The position numbers and the translations under genes are program-made. DNA of 5,227 bases from Neisseriaceae bacterium. GTDB taxonomy: Bacteria > Pseudomonadota > Gammaproteobacteria > Burkholderiales > Neisseriaceae. Location of the stretch: NCBI GenBank assembly GCA_017989485.1, contig JAGNPU010000168.1:1-5227 (forward strand), given 5' to 3'. Shown in pieces: positions 1-5,227 of the stretch (its first letter is position 1; every line of letters begins with the position of its first letter). A model generated the notes under the pieces. The model was not told where the DNA came from. It searched no databases and saw nothing but the letters and a program-made list of their open reading frames with translations.

Positions 1-924
1 CCCATGCGCACGTGGGCCAAGTTTATGCCGTATATTTTGGCCCTCAGCTTTGTGCTGTTGGTGTTGGTATTGGGCCTCGGCCGCGAGATCAACGGGGCCA
101 AACGTTGGTTGCACGTGGGGCCGTTTAACATTCAGCCCTCGGAGCCGTTTAAACTGGCGGTGATTCTCTACCTGTCGAGCTTTATGACGCGCCGCGTCGA
201 CATTTTGACCAACTTTAAAAAAGTGTGGTTTGTCGGCCTGCCGGTGGGCCTAGGCCTGTTCCTGCTGCTGTTAGAGCCAGACATGGGCTCGTTTGTGATC
301 GTGAGCTTTGTGGCGGTGGCGCTGCTGTTTTTGGGTGGCCTGCCGTTTATGTGGTTTTTGGGCGTGGTCACCATCGGCGCGAGCCTGATTGTGCTGTTGA
401 TTTTGTTTGAGCCCTACCGGATGGCGCGGGTGGTGTCTTTTTTAGACCCGTGGGCCGATCCCTACGGTGCTGGCTATCAGCTGTCGCAGGCGCTGATTGC
501 CTTTGGGCGGGGCGAGTGGTTTGGCGTGGGCTTGGGCGCCAGCATGGACAAGCTGTTTTACCTGCCTGAGGCGCACACCGACTTTATTATGGCGGTGATT
601 GCCGAAGAGTTTGGCTTTATGGGCGTGTTGTGCCTGATGGGGGCCTACGTGTGGATTGTGATCCGTGCCTTCAGCATCGGCAAACGGGCCCGAGATTTGG
701 AGCAGTATTTTTCTGGCTTTGTCGCCAAGGGCATCGGCGTCTGGATCGGCATACAGAGTTTCTTTAATATTGGTGTGAACATCGGCCTATTGCCCACCAA
801 AGGGTTAACCCTGCCACTGATTTCCTACGGTGGCTCGGCGGTGATTGTGATGCTGGTGTGCATGGCATTGCTGTTGCGGATTGATTGGGAATGTAGAAGG
901 CTAATGCGAGGCTATAAAGTATGA
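1..924 (+). CDS. ftsW: FtsW, septal peptidoglycan glycosyltransferase (SEDS family), 5' end missing
   Basis: FtsW is a polytopic inner-membrane polymerase that links lipid II into glycan strands at the septum together with FtsI (PBP3). The frame is open from base 1, so the ATG at 4 is an internal Met and about 100 N-terminal residues lie upstream, judging from the roughly 400-residue family length. Numbering from that Met, hydrophobic segments lie near 8-26, 74-90, 95-111, 115-136, 194-222, 238-262 and 276-292. SEDS landmarks are GAKRW (31-35), IQPSE (43-47), EPYRMARV (136-143), the loop DPWADPYGAGYQLSQ (148-162), FGRGEWFGVGLG (167-178), LPEAHTDF (187-194) and LPTKGLTLPLISYGGS (263-278). Asp193 aligns with the catalytic aspartate (D297 in E. 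coli FtsW, from memory). RodA is the main alternative, but the LLRID..C-terminus and position before murG favour FtsW. The stop overlaps the murG start. Confidence 0.97.
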   Translation, partial: PMRTWAKFMPYILALSFVLLVLVLGLGREINGAKRWLHVGPFNIQPSEPFKLAVILYLSSFMTRRVDILTNFKKVWFVGLPVGLGLFLLLLEPDMGSFVIVSFVAVALLFLGGLPFMWFLGVVTIGASLIVLLILFEPYRMARVVSFLDPWADPYGAGYQLSQALIAFGRGEWFGVGLGASMDKLFYLPEAHTDFIMAVIAEEFGFMGVLCLMGAYVWIVIRAFSIGKRARDLEQYFSGFVAKGIGVWIGIQSFFNIGVNIGLLPTKGLTLPLISYGGSAVIVMLVCMALLLRIDWECRRLMRGYKV

Positions 925-1997
925 CCACAAAAACCTTTATGATGATGGCCGGCGGTACGGGCGGTCATATTTTCCCAGCCTTGGCCGTGGCCAAGGCGTT
1001 GCAAAAGCAGGGCCACAAAATTATTTGGTTGGGCGCCGAGGGCAAAATGGAGACCCGCCTCGTGCCGCAGGTGAATCCTGACATCGTGCTGGAAGTGATT
1101 CCCATGCAGGGGATGCGCGGCAACGGTTTGAAGCGCAAATTGGCGATGCCGCTGATGGTGTTGAACGCGATTAGGCTGAGCCGTGCCATCATGAAGAAAC
1201 ACCGTGTGGATGCGGTGATTGGCTTTGGCGGCTTTGTGTCTTTTCCTGGCGGCGTGGCCGCGAAATCACTGGGTAAGCCGGTGTTGGTGCACGAACAAAA
1301 CGCGATTGCGGGCCTGTCTAATAAGCTGCTGGCCAAGTTTGCCAACCGGGTGTTGTTTGCCTTCCCCGGCGTGTTTCCCAATGCCGATGGCTTGGTGGGC
1401 AACCCAGTGCGCGAAGAAATTGCGGCCATGGCCGAACCAGAAGCCCGGTTTGCGGGTCGATCTGGTAAGCTGAAATTATTAGTGGTCGGCGGCAGCCTCG
1501 GCGCCAAGGTGTTTAACGACACCCTGCCAGAGGCGTTGGCGCAGCTGCCTGAGGCCCATCGGCCCATCGTGCGCCACCAAACCGGCAAAGGCAAAGCCGA
1601 GTCCGTGCAGGCGCATTACCAAACCTTGGGCATAGACGCACACAGCTCAGAATTTATTGACGACATGGTGGGCGCTTATGCCGAAGCCGACTTGGTGTTG
1701 TGCCGCGCGGGTGCGCTGACCGTGGCGGAGTTGGCGGCAGCAGGCGTGGGCAGTATTTTGGTGCCCTTCCCGCATGCGGTGGACGACCATCAAACCCAGA
1801 ATGCGCAGTATTTGGTGGCAGGGCGTGCGGCCTTGTGCCAGCAGCAAACCGAATTCAACGCCCAATGGCTGGCTGATTATTTACAGGCGCTGACCAGAGC
1901 GGCCTGTTTGGCGAAGGCCAAAAATGCACGCGCTTTGGCTTTGGCCGATGCGGCCGACAAGGTGGCCGCGGCCGCCCTGGCCAGCGTGACAGATTAA
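921..1997 (+). CDS. murG: MurG, UDP-GlcNAc:lipid I N-acetylglucosaminyltransferase
   Basis: MurG transfers GlcNAc from UDP-GlcNAc to lipid I, giving lipid II on the cytoplasmic face of the inner membrane. At 358 residues it is full length (E. coli about 355). The N-terminal acceptor domain has the glycine loops GGTGGHIFPA (11-20, His16) and GFGGFVSFPG (101-110), and the family signature HEQNAIAG (124-131). The C-terminal GT-B donor domain begins around GGSLGA (190-195) and holds the UDP-GlcNAc site: RAGALTVAELAAAG (262-275, with Glu270 as the expected ribose contact) and PFPHAVDDHQTQNA (282-295). The start ATG shares four bases (921-924) with the ftsW stop. The only ribosome-binding candidates upstream are weak (GAGG at 908-911 or AAAG at 916-919), so translation probably depends on coupling to ftsW. 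The last 30 residues are Ala/Lys-rich and poorly conserved. No key residue is missing. Confidence 0.98.
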   Translation: MTTKTFMMMAGGTGGHIFPALAVAKALQKQGHKIIWLGAEGKMETRLVPQVNPDIVLEVIPMQGMRGNGLKRKLAMPLMVLNAIRLSRAIMKKHRVDAVIGFGGFVSFPGGVAAKSLGKPVLVHEQNAIAGLSNKLLAKFANRVLFAFPGVFPNADGLVGNPVREEIAAMAEPEARFAGRSGKLKLLVVGGSLGAKVFNDTLPEALAQLPEAHRPIVRHQTGKGKAESVQAHYQTLGIDAHSSEFIDDMVGAYAEADLVLCRAGALTVAELAAAGVGSILVPFPHAVDDHQTQNAQYLVAGRAALCQQQTEFNAQWLADYLQALTRAACLAKAKNARALALADAADKVAAAALASVTD

Positions 1998-2071
1998 CGC
2001 CACAACGAATGGCAAGCATCAAAAGCCAGATCCGCTGATGCAGCGTCTCTTGGTTTTACATAAAGGTGATT
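1998..2071 (+). other. murG-murC intergenic gap
   Basis: This 74-base gap is the longest non-coding stretch in the window. It holds an imperfectly supported inverted repeat, GCATCA (2016-2021) with TGATGC (2036-2041), a 6-bp stem with a 14-base loop. There is no following T run, so it does not look like an intrinsic terminator. I see no good -35/-10 pair and no small ORF with a ribosome binding site. The 3' end carries the murC ribosome binding site. Confidence 0.6.
2063..2068 (+). promoter_or_regulatory. Ribosome binding site of murC, decides the start
   Basis: AAGGTG fits the anti-Shine-Dalgarno end of 16S rRNA. Its AAGG core ends five bases before the ATG at 2072. The in-frame GTG at 2066 overlaps this core and would have no room for its own site, so ATG 2072 is chosen over GTG 2066. 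Confidence 0.75.
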
Positions 2072-3472
2072 ATGAAACATAAGGTTAAAAAAATTCATTT
2101 TGTGGGCATCGGCGGTTCAGGGATGAACGGCATTGCCGAAGTCTTGCATAACTTAGGTTATCAGGTATCGGGCTCCGATCTGTCGGCCAGCTCGGCCTCT
2201 AAACGCCTAGGCAAAATGGGGGTTAAGGTGTCTGTCGGCCACGATGCCGCCCACGTTCACGACGTGGATGTGGTGGTGGCGTCCACCGCCATTGGGCAAG
2301 ACAATCCTGAGATTGTTGAGGCTTTGGCGCGCCAAATCCCCGTCATCCCTCGGGCGATGATGTTGGCCGAACTGATGCGCTTTAAGCACGGCATTGCGAT
2401 TGCCGGCACCCACGGCAAAACGACGACGACCAGCCTGACGGCATCGGTGTTGGCGGCGGCCAATATGGACCCGACCTTTGTGATTGGCGGCAAATTAACC
2501 GCCGCAGGCAGCAATGCCAAGTTAGGCCATGGCGATTACATGGTGGCTGAAGCCGATGAGTCGGATGCGTCTTTCTTGCACCTGACCCCCATTATGGCGG
2601 TGGTGACCAACATCGACGCCGACCACATGGACACCTACGAACACAGCATAGACAAGTTGCATCAGGCATTTTTGGATTTCCTCCACCGTCTGCCGTTTTA
2701 TGGCCGGGCGTTTATTTGCATCGACAGCGAACACGTGCGCACCATTTTGCCGCGCATCCGTAAGGCGTATACGACGTATGGCCTGACCGATGAGGCCGAT
2801 ATTTACGCCGACAACATCGAGGCCGTGGGCGAGCAAATGCACTTTACCGTGCACGTGCCAAAATTGGGTCTGGCGCCGTTTACGGTGCAGTTAAACCTAC
2901 CGGGCCGTCACAATATATTGAATGCCTTGGCCACCGTGGGCGTGGCCTTAGAGTGCGGCGCATCGGTGGCCGCGATTCAGCAAGGCTTGTTGACGTTTGC
3001 CGGCGTGGGCCGTCGCTTCCAACGCTATGGCGAAATTAACCTGCCTGAAGGCGGTCAAGCCAGCGTGGTCGATGACTATGGCCATCACCCCGTGGAAATG
3101 GCCGCCACCATCAGCGCTTTGCGAGGTGCCTTCCCAGGCCGTCGTTTGGTGTTGGCCTTTCAGCCGCACCGCTATAGCCGTACCCGTGACCTGTTTGAAG
3201 ACTTTATTCAGGTATTGAATACGGTTGACGCCCTGGTGCTGACGGAAGTGTATGCCGCCGGCGAAGCGCCAATCGTGGCCGCCGACAGCCGTGCTTTGGC
3301 GCGTGCCGTTAGGGTCATGGGCAAGATTGAACCGATGTTTGTCGGCGACGTAGGCCAGCTGCCCGAAACCCTGCTGTCGATCCTGGCCCCAGGCGACGTG
3401 GTGGTGACCATGGGCGCGGGCAACATCAGTGCGGTACCAGAAAAACTTGTGGCGTTAAGCCAGCAATCATAA
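2072..3472 (+). CDS. murC: MurC, UDP-N-acetylmuramate--L-alanine ligase
   Basis: MurC is the cytoplasmic ATP-dependent ligase that attaches L-Ala to UDP-MurNAc, the first step of stem-peptide assembly. From ATG 2072 it has 466 residues; the family is usually 460-490. The N-terminal Rossmann-like UDP-binding domain shows GIGGSGM (12-18). The central ATPase domain has the P-loop [10 protein letters not shown] (112-121), EADESDASF (160-168), [11 protein letters not shown] (179-189) and [12 protein letters not shown] (276-287). The C-terminal domain has GVGRRFQ (311-317), DDYGHHPVE (334-342), QPHRYSRT (364-371) and GAGNIS (448-453). HMDTY and DDYGHHP are typical of MurC and argue against MurD, MurE, MurF and Mpl. 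A start two codons earlier (GTG 2066) is possible but overlaps the ribosome binding site. The first codons are unusually Lys-rich and AT-rich (KHKVKKIHF), as often seen at efficient starts. Confidence 0.98.
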   Translation: MKHKVKKIHFVGIGGSGMNGIAEVLHNLGYQVSGSDLSASSASKRLGKMGVKVSVGHDAAHVHDVDVVVASTAIGQDNPEIVEALARQIPVIPRAMMLAELMRFKHGIAIAGTHGKTTTTSLTASVLAAANMDPTFVIGGKLTAAGSNAKLGHGDYMVAEADESDASFLHLTPIMAVVTNIDADHMDTYEHSIDKLHQAFLDFLHRLPFYGRAFICIDSEHVRTILPRIRKAYTTYGLTDEADIYADNIEAVGEQMHFTVHVPKLGLAPFTVQLNLPGRHNILNALATVGVALECGASVAAIQQGLLTFAGVGRRFQRYGEINLPEGGQASVVDDYGHHPVEMAATISALRGAFPGRRLVLAFQPHRYSRTRDLFEDFIQVLNTVDALVLTEVYAAGEAPIVAADSRALARAVRVMGKIEPMFVGDVGQLPETLLSILAPGDVVVTMGAGNISAVPEKLVALSQQS

Positions 3473-3476
3473 ATAA

Positions 3477-3490
3477 TGGCCGAGAGGCCA
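3477..3490 (+). other. Small stem-loop with GNRA-type loop between murC and ddlB
   Basis: TGGCC (3477-3481) pairs with GGCCA (3486-3490) around the loop GAGA, which fits the GNRA tetraloop pattern. The 5-bp stem starts four bases after the murC stop and ends six bases before the ddlB ribosome binding site. It lacks a T run and is not a terminator. A role in mRNA stability or spacing is only an inference; a short chance hairpin is equally possible. Confidence 0.35.
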
Positions 3491-3496
3491 AGAACG

Positions 3497-3501
3497 AAGG
3501 A
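3497..3501 (+). promoter_or_regulatory. Ribosome binding site of ddlB
   Basis: AAGGA lies six bases before ATG 3508. It is one of the strongest sites in the window and supports this start; ddlB is therefore less dependent on coupling than murG or ftsQ. Confidence 0.75.
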
Positions 3502-3507
3502 ATCAAC

Positions 3508-4419
3508 ATGGCTGCATTTGGTAAAGTAGCGGTAATGTATGGTGGCAGCACCAGCGAACGAGAAGTGTCTTTGATGAGCGGCACCGCCGTATTGGCGGCA
3601 TTGCAGGCCAAAGGCGTGGACGCCCATGCGTTTGACCCCGCCGAAAAAGACCTGGCCTTGTTAAAAGCCGAAGGCTTTGAGCGGGTGTTCATCATCTTAC
3701 ACGGCAAGTTTGGTGAAGACGGTGTGGTGCAAGGGGCGCTAGAAGCCATGCACATGCCGTATACCGGCTGTGGCGTGATGGCCTCGGCCATCACCATGGA
3801 CAAATTCCGCACCAAATTGATTTGGCAGGCCGCTGGATTGCCGATTCCTAAGTTTCAAGTATTGACCGACGACAGTGACTTCACCGCCGTAGAACAAATC
3901 CTGGGCCTGCCCCTGTTTGTGAAGCCAGCGTGTGAAGGCAGCAGCGTGGGCGTGACCAAAATCAAGCAGCCCGGTGAGCTGGCCAAGGCCTATCAAGAAT
4001 TGAAGGCTTTGAAAGACATTATTCTGGCGGAAGAATTTATTGGCGGGGGCGAATACACCTGCGGCATCCTGGGCGAAACCGCCTTGCCGTCGATTAAAAT
4101 CACCCCGGCAACCGAGTTTTATGATTATGAAGCCAAGTATTTCCGTGACGACACCGTGTATCAATGTCCATCAGACCTGTCGGCAGAAGACGAAGCCAAC
4201 ATCCGTTCTCTAGCCCTGCAAGGCTTTAAAATCATCAACGGCCGCGGCTGGGGCCGGGTGGATTTTTTAAAGGGCACCGACGGCAAGTTGTATTTGTTGG
4301 AAATTAACACCGCACCGGGCATGACCAGTCACTCCTTGGTGCCTAAAGCGGCCAAAGAAGTGGGTTTGAATTTTGAAGATTTGTGTCTTGAAATTTTAAG
4401 CCATGCGACTGTGGGATAA
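3508..4419 (+). CDS. ddlB: DdlB, D-alanine--D-alanine ligase
   Basis: This cytoplasmic ATP-grasp enzyme joins two D-Ala to make the dipeptide that MurF adds to the muropeptide. At 303 residues it is close to E. coli DdlB (306). Visible motifs: [11 protein letters not shown] (12-22, Glu17 matching E15 of E. coli DdlB), LHGKFGEDG (64-72), [16 protein letters not shown] (84-99), [13 protein letters not shown] (137-149, Lys139 for ATP), FYDYEAKY (204-211), GWGRVDF (247-253), [17 protein letters not shown] (263-279; Glu265 and Asn267 for Mg2+). Tyr211 corresponds to Y216 of E. coli DdlB, the residue associated with D-Ala rather than D-lactate as second substrate, so the product should be D-Ala-D-Ala and not a VanA-type depsipeptide. 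The stop lies 17 bases inside ftsQ. Position between murC and ftsQ is typical of the ddlB paralogue. Confidence 0.98.
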   Translation: MAAFGKVAVMYGGSTSEREVSLMSGTAVLAALQAKGVDAHAFDPAEKDLALLKAEGFERVFIILHGKFGEDGVVQGALEAMHMPYTGCGVMASAITMDKFRTKLIWQAAGLPIPKFQVLTDDSDFTAVEQILGLPLFVKPACEGSSVGVTKIKQPGELAKAYQELKALKDIILAEEFIGGGEYTCGILGETALPSIKITPATEFYDYEAKYFRDDTVYQCPSDLSAEDEANIRSLALQGFKIINGRGWGRVDFLKGTDGKLYLLEINTAPGMTSHSLVPKAAKEVGLNFEDLCLEILSHATVG

Positions 4420-5131
4420 CGCCGGTGCCTTAAGGCGCATCATTTTGTGGTTGTACACCATCATCATCTTGTGCTTAATCGGCGCTTTGGTGATGACGGT
4501 GGTCAATTCCGCATGGTTTCCAGTGAAACATATTGAAATAAATGGTAACCTAAACAGAATGACAAAGGCACAACTGGATGCCATGGTGAAACAAAGTGTG
4601 ACCGGTAATATTTTTAAGGTAGACTTAAACCACATCAAAGAAACATTCGAGCGCTCTACCTGGATAGAATCAGCCGATGTGCGTCGGGTTTGGCCCGACA
4701 CCATTGTGATTGATTGGGTAGAACGCAAACCCGTGGCAAGATGGCACAACCTAGGTTTGCTCGATACAGCAGGCAACCGGTTTAAAGCAGACGTCACCGA
4801 TGAGCTGCCCGTATTCAAAGGCCCGCGCGGTGCGGAACACAGCATGATTGCTCAATATACGGCACTGTCTGAAGTGTTCGCGCCCCTGAAGTTGCCGATT
4901 AAGACTTTAGAGCTGACCGAGCGAGCGGCCTGGTCAGTGACCTTAGCGAACGATTTGACGTTAAAATTAGGCCGTTATGATGCGGTGGTGCGGGCACAGC
5001 GATTTGTGCGCGCCTGGCCTAGTCTCATGACCATGACGGCCGACCAAGACATCCACTATGTGGATTTGCGCTATCGTAATGGCTTTGCTTTGAATGCAAT
5101 AAAAAAACCGGCTGAACCCTCAGCACCTTAG
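4403..5131 (+). CDS. ftsQ: FtsQ, bitopic divisome protein with POTRA domain
   Basis: FtsQ is a single-pass inner-membrane protein that recruits FtsB/FtsL and links early and late divisome proteins. The 242 residues show a short cytoplasmic start ([12 protein letters not shown]), one membrane helix (about 13-34), a periplasmic POTRA domain (about 39-108, opening with [11 protein letters not shown] and closing with [18 protein letters not shown] at 97-114) and a beta domain ending in [12 protein letters not shown] (219-230). That last strand matches the FtsB-binding region of E. coli FtsQ. The tail is short and Pro/Ala-rich; E. coli FtsQ is longer (276). The ATG sits inside the last codons of ddlB with only a weak ribosome site (TAAG at 4397-4400), so coupling to ddlB is likely. 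The WDNA start agrees with betaproteobacterial FtsQ as I recall it. The 5' part is AT-rich (bases 4501-4680 about 40% GC by hand count), unlike its neighbours. Confidence 0.95.
   Translation: MRLWDNAGALRRIILWLYTIIILCLIGALVMTVVNSAWFPVKHIEINGNLNRMTKAQLDAMVKQSVTGNIFKVDLNHIKETFERSTWIESADVRRVWPDTIVIDWVERKPVARWHNLGLLDTAGNRFKADVTDELPVFKGPRGAEHSMIAQYTALSEVFAPLKLPIKTLELTERAAWSVTLANDLTLKLGRYDAVVRAQRFVRAWPSLMTMTADQDIHYVDLRYRNGFALNAIKKPAEPSAP
4955..4981 (+). promoter_or_regulatory. Possible sigma-70-type promoter inside ftsQ, reading toward ftsA
   Basis: TTGACG (4955-4960, five of six to the -35 consensus) and TATGAT (4976-4981, five of six to the -10 consensus) are separated by 15 bases, shorter than the ideal 17. 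The pair lies about 180 bases before the ftsA start. Promoters inside ftsQ that boost ftsA/ftsZ are known in E. coli, which makes the location plausible. Both boxes also encode ordinary FtsQ codons, so chance is not excluded. Confidence 0.22.
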
Positions 5132-5153
5132 GATTAACTAATTAACGTAGGAT
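5129..5153 (+). repeat. Short direct repeats in the ftsQ-ftsA gap
   Basis: TAGGAT occurs at 5129-5134, where it contains the ftsQ stop, and again at 5148-5153, where it contains the ftsA ribosome binding site. Between them ATTAAC is repeated at 5133-5138 and 5141-5146. ftsQ and ftsA are in the same frame, and a second in-frame stop (TAA 5135-5137) follows the TAG, so readthrough would not fuse them. The repeats could be remnants of a small duplication or chance in an AT-rich gap. Confidence 0.4.
5149..5152 (+). promoter_or_regulatory. Ribosome binding site of ftsA, decides the GTG start
   Basis: AGGA lies six bases before GTG 5159, good spacing. The ATG at 5152 overlaps this site, opens only a six-codon frame (MERERF, stop at 5170-5172) and lacks its own site. 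The in-frame ATG at 5177 has no purine-rich site at proper distance. GTG 5159 is therefore preferred. Confidence 0.65.
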
Positions 5154-5158
5154 GGAAC

Positions 5159-5227
5159 GTGAAAGATTCTAAACAAATGATCAGTGCCCTAGACATTGGG
5201 ACATCTAAAGTAGTGGCTTTGATTGGT
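5159..5227 (+). CDS. ftsA: FtsA, actin-like cell division protein, 3' part beyond the window
   Basis: Only the first 23 codons are present: M(GTG)KDSKQMISALDIGTSKVV, then ALIG. FtsA is an actin-fold ATPase that binds the inner membrane through a C-terminal amphipathic helix, anchors FtsZ filaments and helps activate septal synthesis. ALDIGTSKVVALIG (10-23) is the phosphate-1 loop characteristic of FtsA. Position directly after ftsQ confirms it, since ftsQ-ftsA-ftsZ is the near-universal order in proteobacteria. The gene follows ftsQ by 27 bases and has its own ribosome binding site. MreB and other actin-like proteins share the fold, but the DIGTSKV form plus context makes FtsA very likely. 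Start choice between GTG 5159 and ATG 5177 is not fully settled. Confidence 0.93.
   Translation, partial: MKDSKQMISALDIGTSKVVALIG

Larger units (their letters stand above)
1..5227 (+). other. Segment of the dcw (division and cell wall) gene cluster
   Basis: Six genes lie head to tail on one strand in the classic dcw order ftsW-murG-murC-ddlB-ftsQ-ftsA, with junctions of -4, +74, +35, -17 and +27 bases. The order matches the 3' half of the cluster in many proteobacteria; murB, which some lineages place between murC and ddlB, is absent here. No convincing Rho-independent terminator (GC stem followed by a T run) is visible on the + strand, consistent with one long transcript continuing into ftsA and presumably ftsZ. 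The layout is seen directly; co-transcription is inferred from spacing and from what is known of dcw clusters. Confidence 0.95.

Noticed and set aside
4..6. ATG at 4 as the true ftsW start
   Set aside because: The frame is open to the window edge and about 100 N-terminal residues, including the first membrane helices, would be missing; the gene is cut by the window edge, not truncated.
557..569. CTGCCTGAG words (also near 1546) resembling uptake sequence cores
   Set aside because: They encode Leu-Pro-Glu in frame in FtsW and MurG and the 12-mers do not match any dialect; codon use explains them.
965..1594. Long minus-strand open frame (209 codons) opposite murG
   Set aside because: It lies wholly antisense to a clearly conserved murG, has no recognisable family and is explained by GC-rich codon bias of the coding strand. 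The same holds for the antisense frames at 3208-3627, 3426-3815, 3739-4164 and 4396-4845.
2066..2071. GTG 2066 as the murC start (adding two residues)
   Set aside because: The GTG overlaps the AAGGTG ribosome binding site, which is well spaced for ATG 2072.
4135..4145. Possible vancomycin-resistance-type ligase at ddlB
   Set aside because: The EAKY motif with Tyr211 and the dcw location fit a normal D-Ala-D-Ala ligase, not a D-Ala-D-Lac enzyme.
5129..5147. Possible Correia-type element end (GGATTAA) in the ftsQ-ftsA gap
   Set aside because: Only about seven bases match the remembered terminus, with no opposite end or element body in the 27-base gap.

Overview
The window is a stretch of the conserved division and cell wall (dcw) cluster of a Gram-negative bacterium. 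All genes are on the + strand, in the order ftsW (3' part), murG, murC, ddlB, ftsQ, ftsA (5' end). The proteins suggest a betaproteobacterium, most likely Neisseriaceae or a close relative. The FtsW C-terminus reads LLLRIDWECRRLMRGYKV, MurG carries the PFPHAVDDHQTQNA form of its nucleotide site, and FtsQ opens with a (M)..WDNA..L sequence. As I recall the families, these resemble Neisseria and its relatives more than enterics. Base composition is moderately GC-rich. No exact copy of the Neisseriaceae DNA uptake sequences I remember is present, so I would not assign it to Neisseria itself.

Layout: 1-924 is the last three quarters of ftsW, the septal peptidoglycan polymerase. It overlaps murG (921-1997) by four bases (ATGA). 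A 74-base gap follows, the largest non-coding stretch here. murC (2072-3472) begins at an ATG with a clear ribosome binding site; a GTG six bases earlier is the less likely start. A 35-base gap with a small stem-loop leads to ddlB (3508-4419), which overlaps ftsQ (4403-5131) by 17 bases. A 27-base AT-rich gap with short direct repeats precedes ftsA, which starts at GTG 5159 and runs off the window after 23 codons. No gap exceeds 300 bases, and there are no RNA genes, mobile elements or CRISPR arrays.

How the genes work together: DdlB makes D-Ala-D-Ala for the stem peptide. MurC adds the first amino acid, L-Ala, to UDP-MurNAc. MurG adds GlcNAc to lipid I on the inner membrane face to give lipid II. 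FtsW, with a class B penicillin-binding protein, polymerises lipid II at the septum. FtsQ links the divisome across the membrane, and FtsA tethers FtsZ to the membrane and signals synthesis to begin. The overlaps and short gaps indicate co-transcription and translational coupling.

I see no previously undescribed system. All five substantial genes are intact at their recognised motifs. The points worth a second look are small: start and coupling arrangements, short hairpins and repeats in the gaps, a possible promoter inside ftsQ, an AT-rich 5' part of ftsQ, and the lack of uptake sequences.
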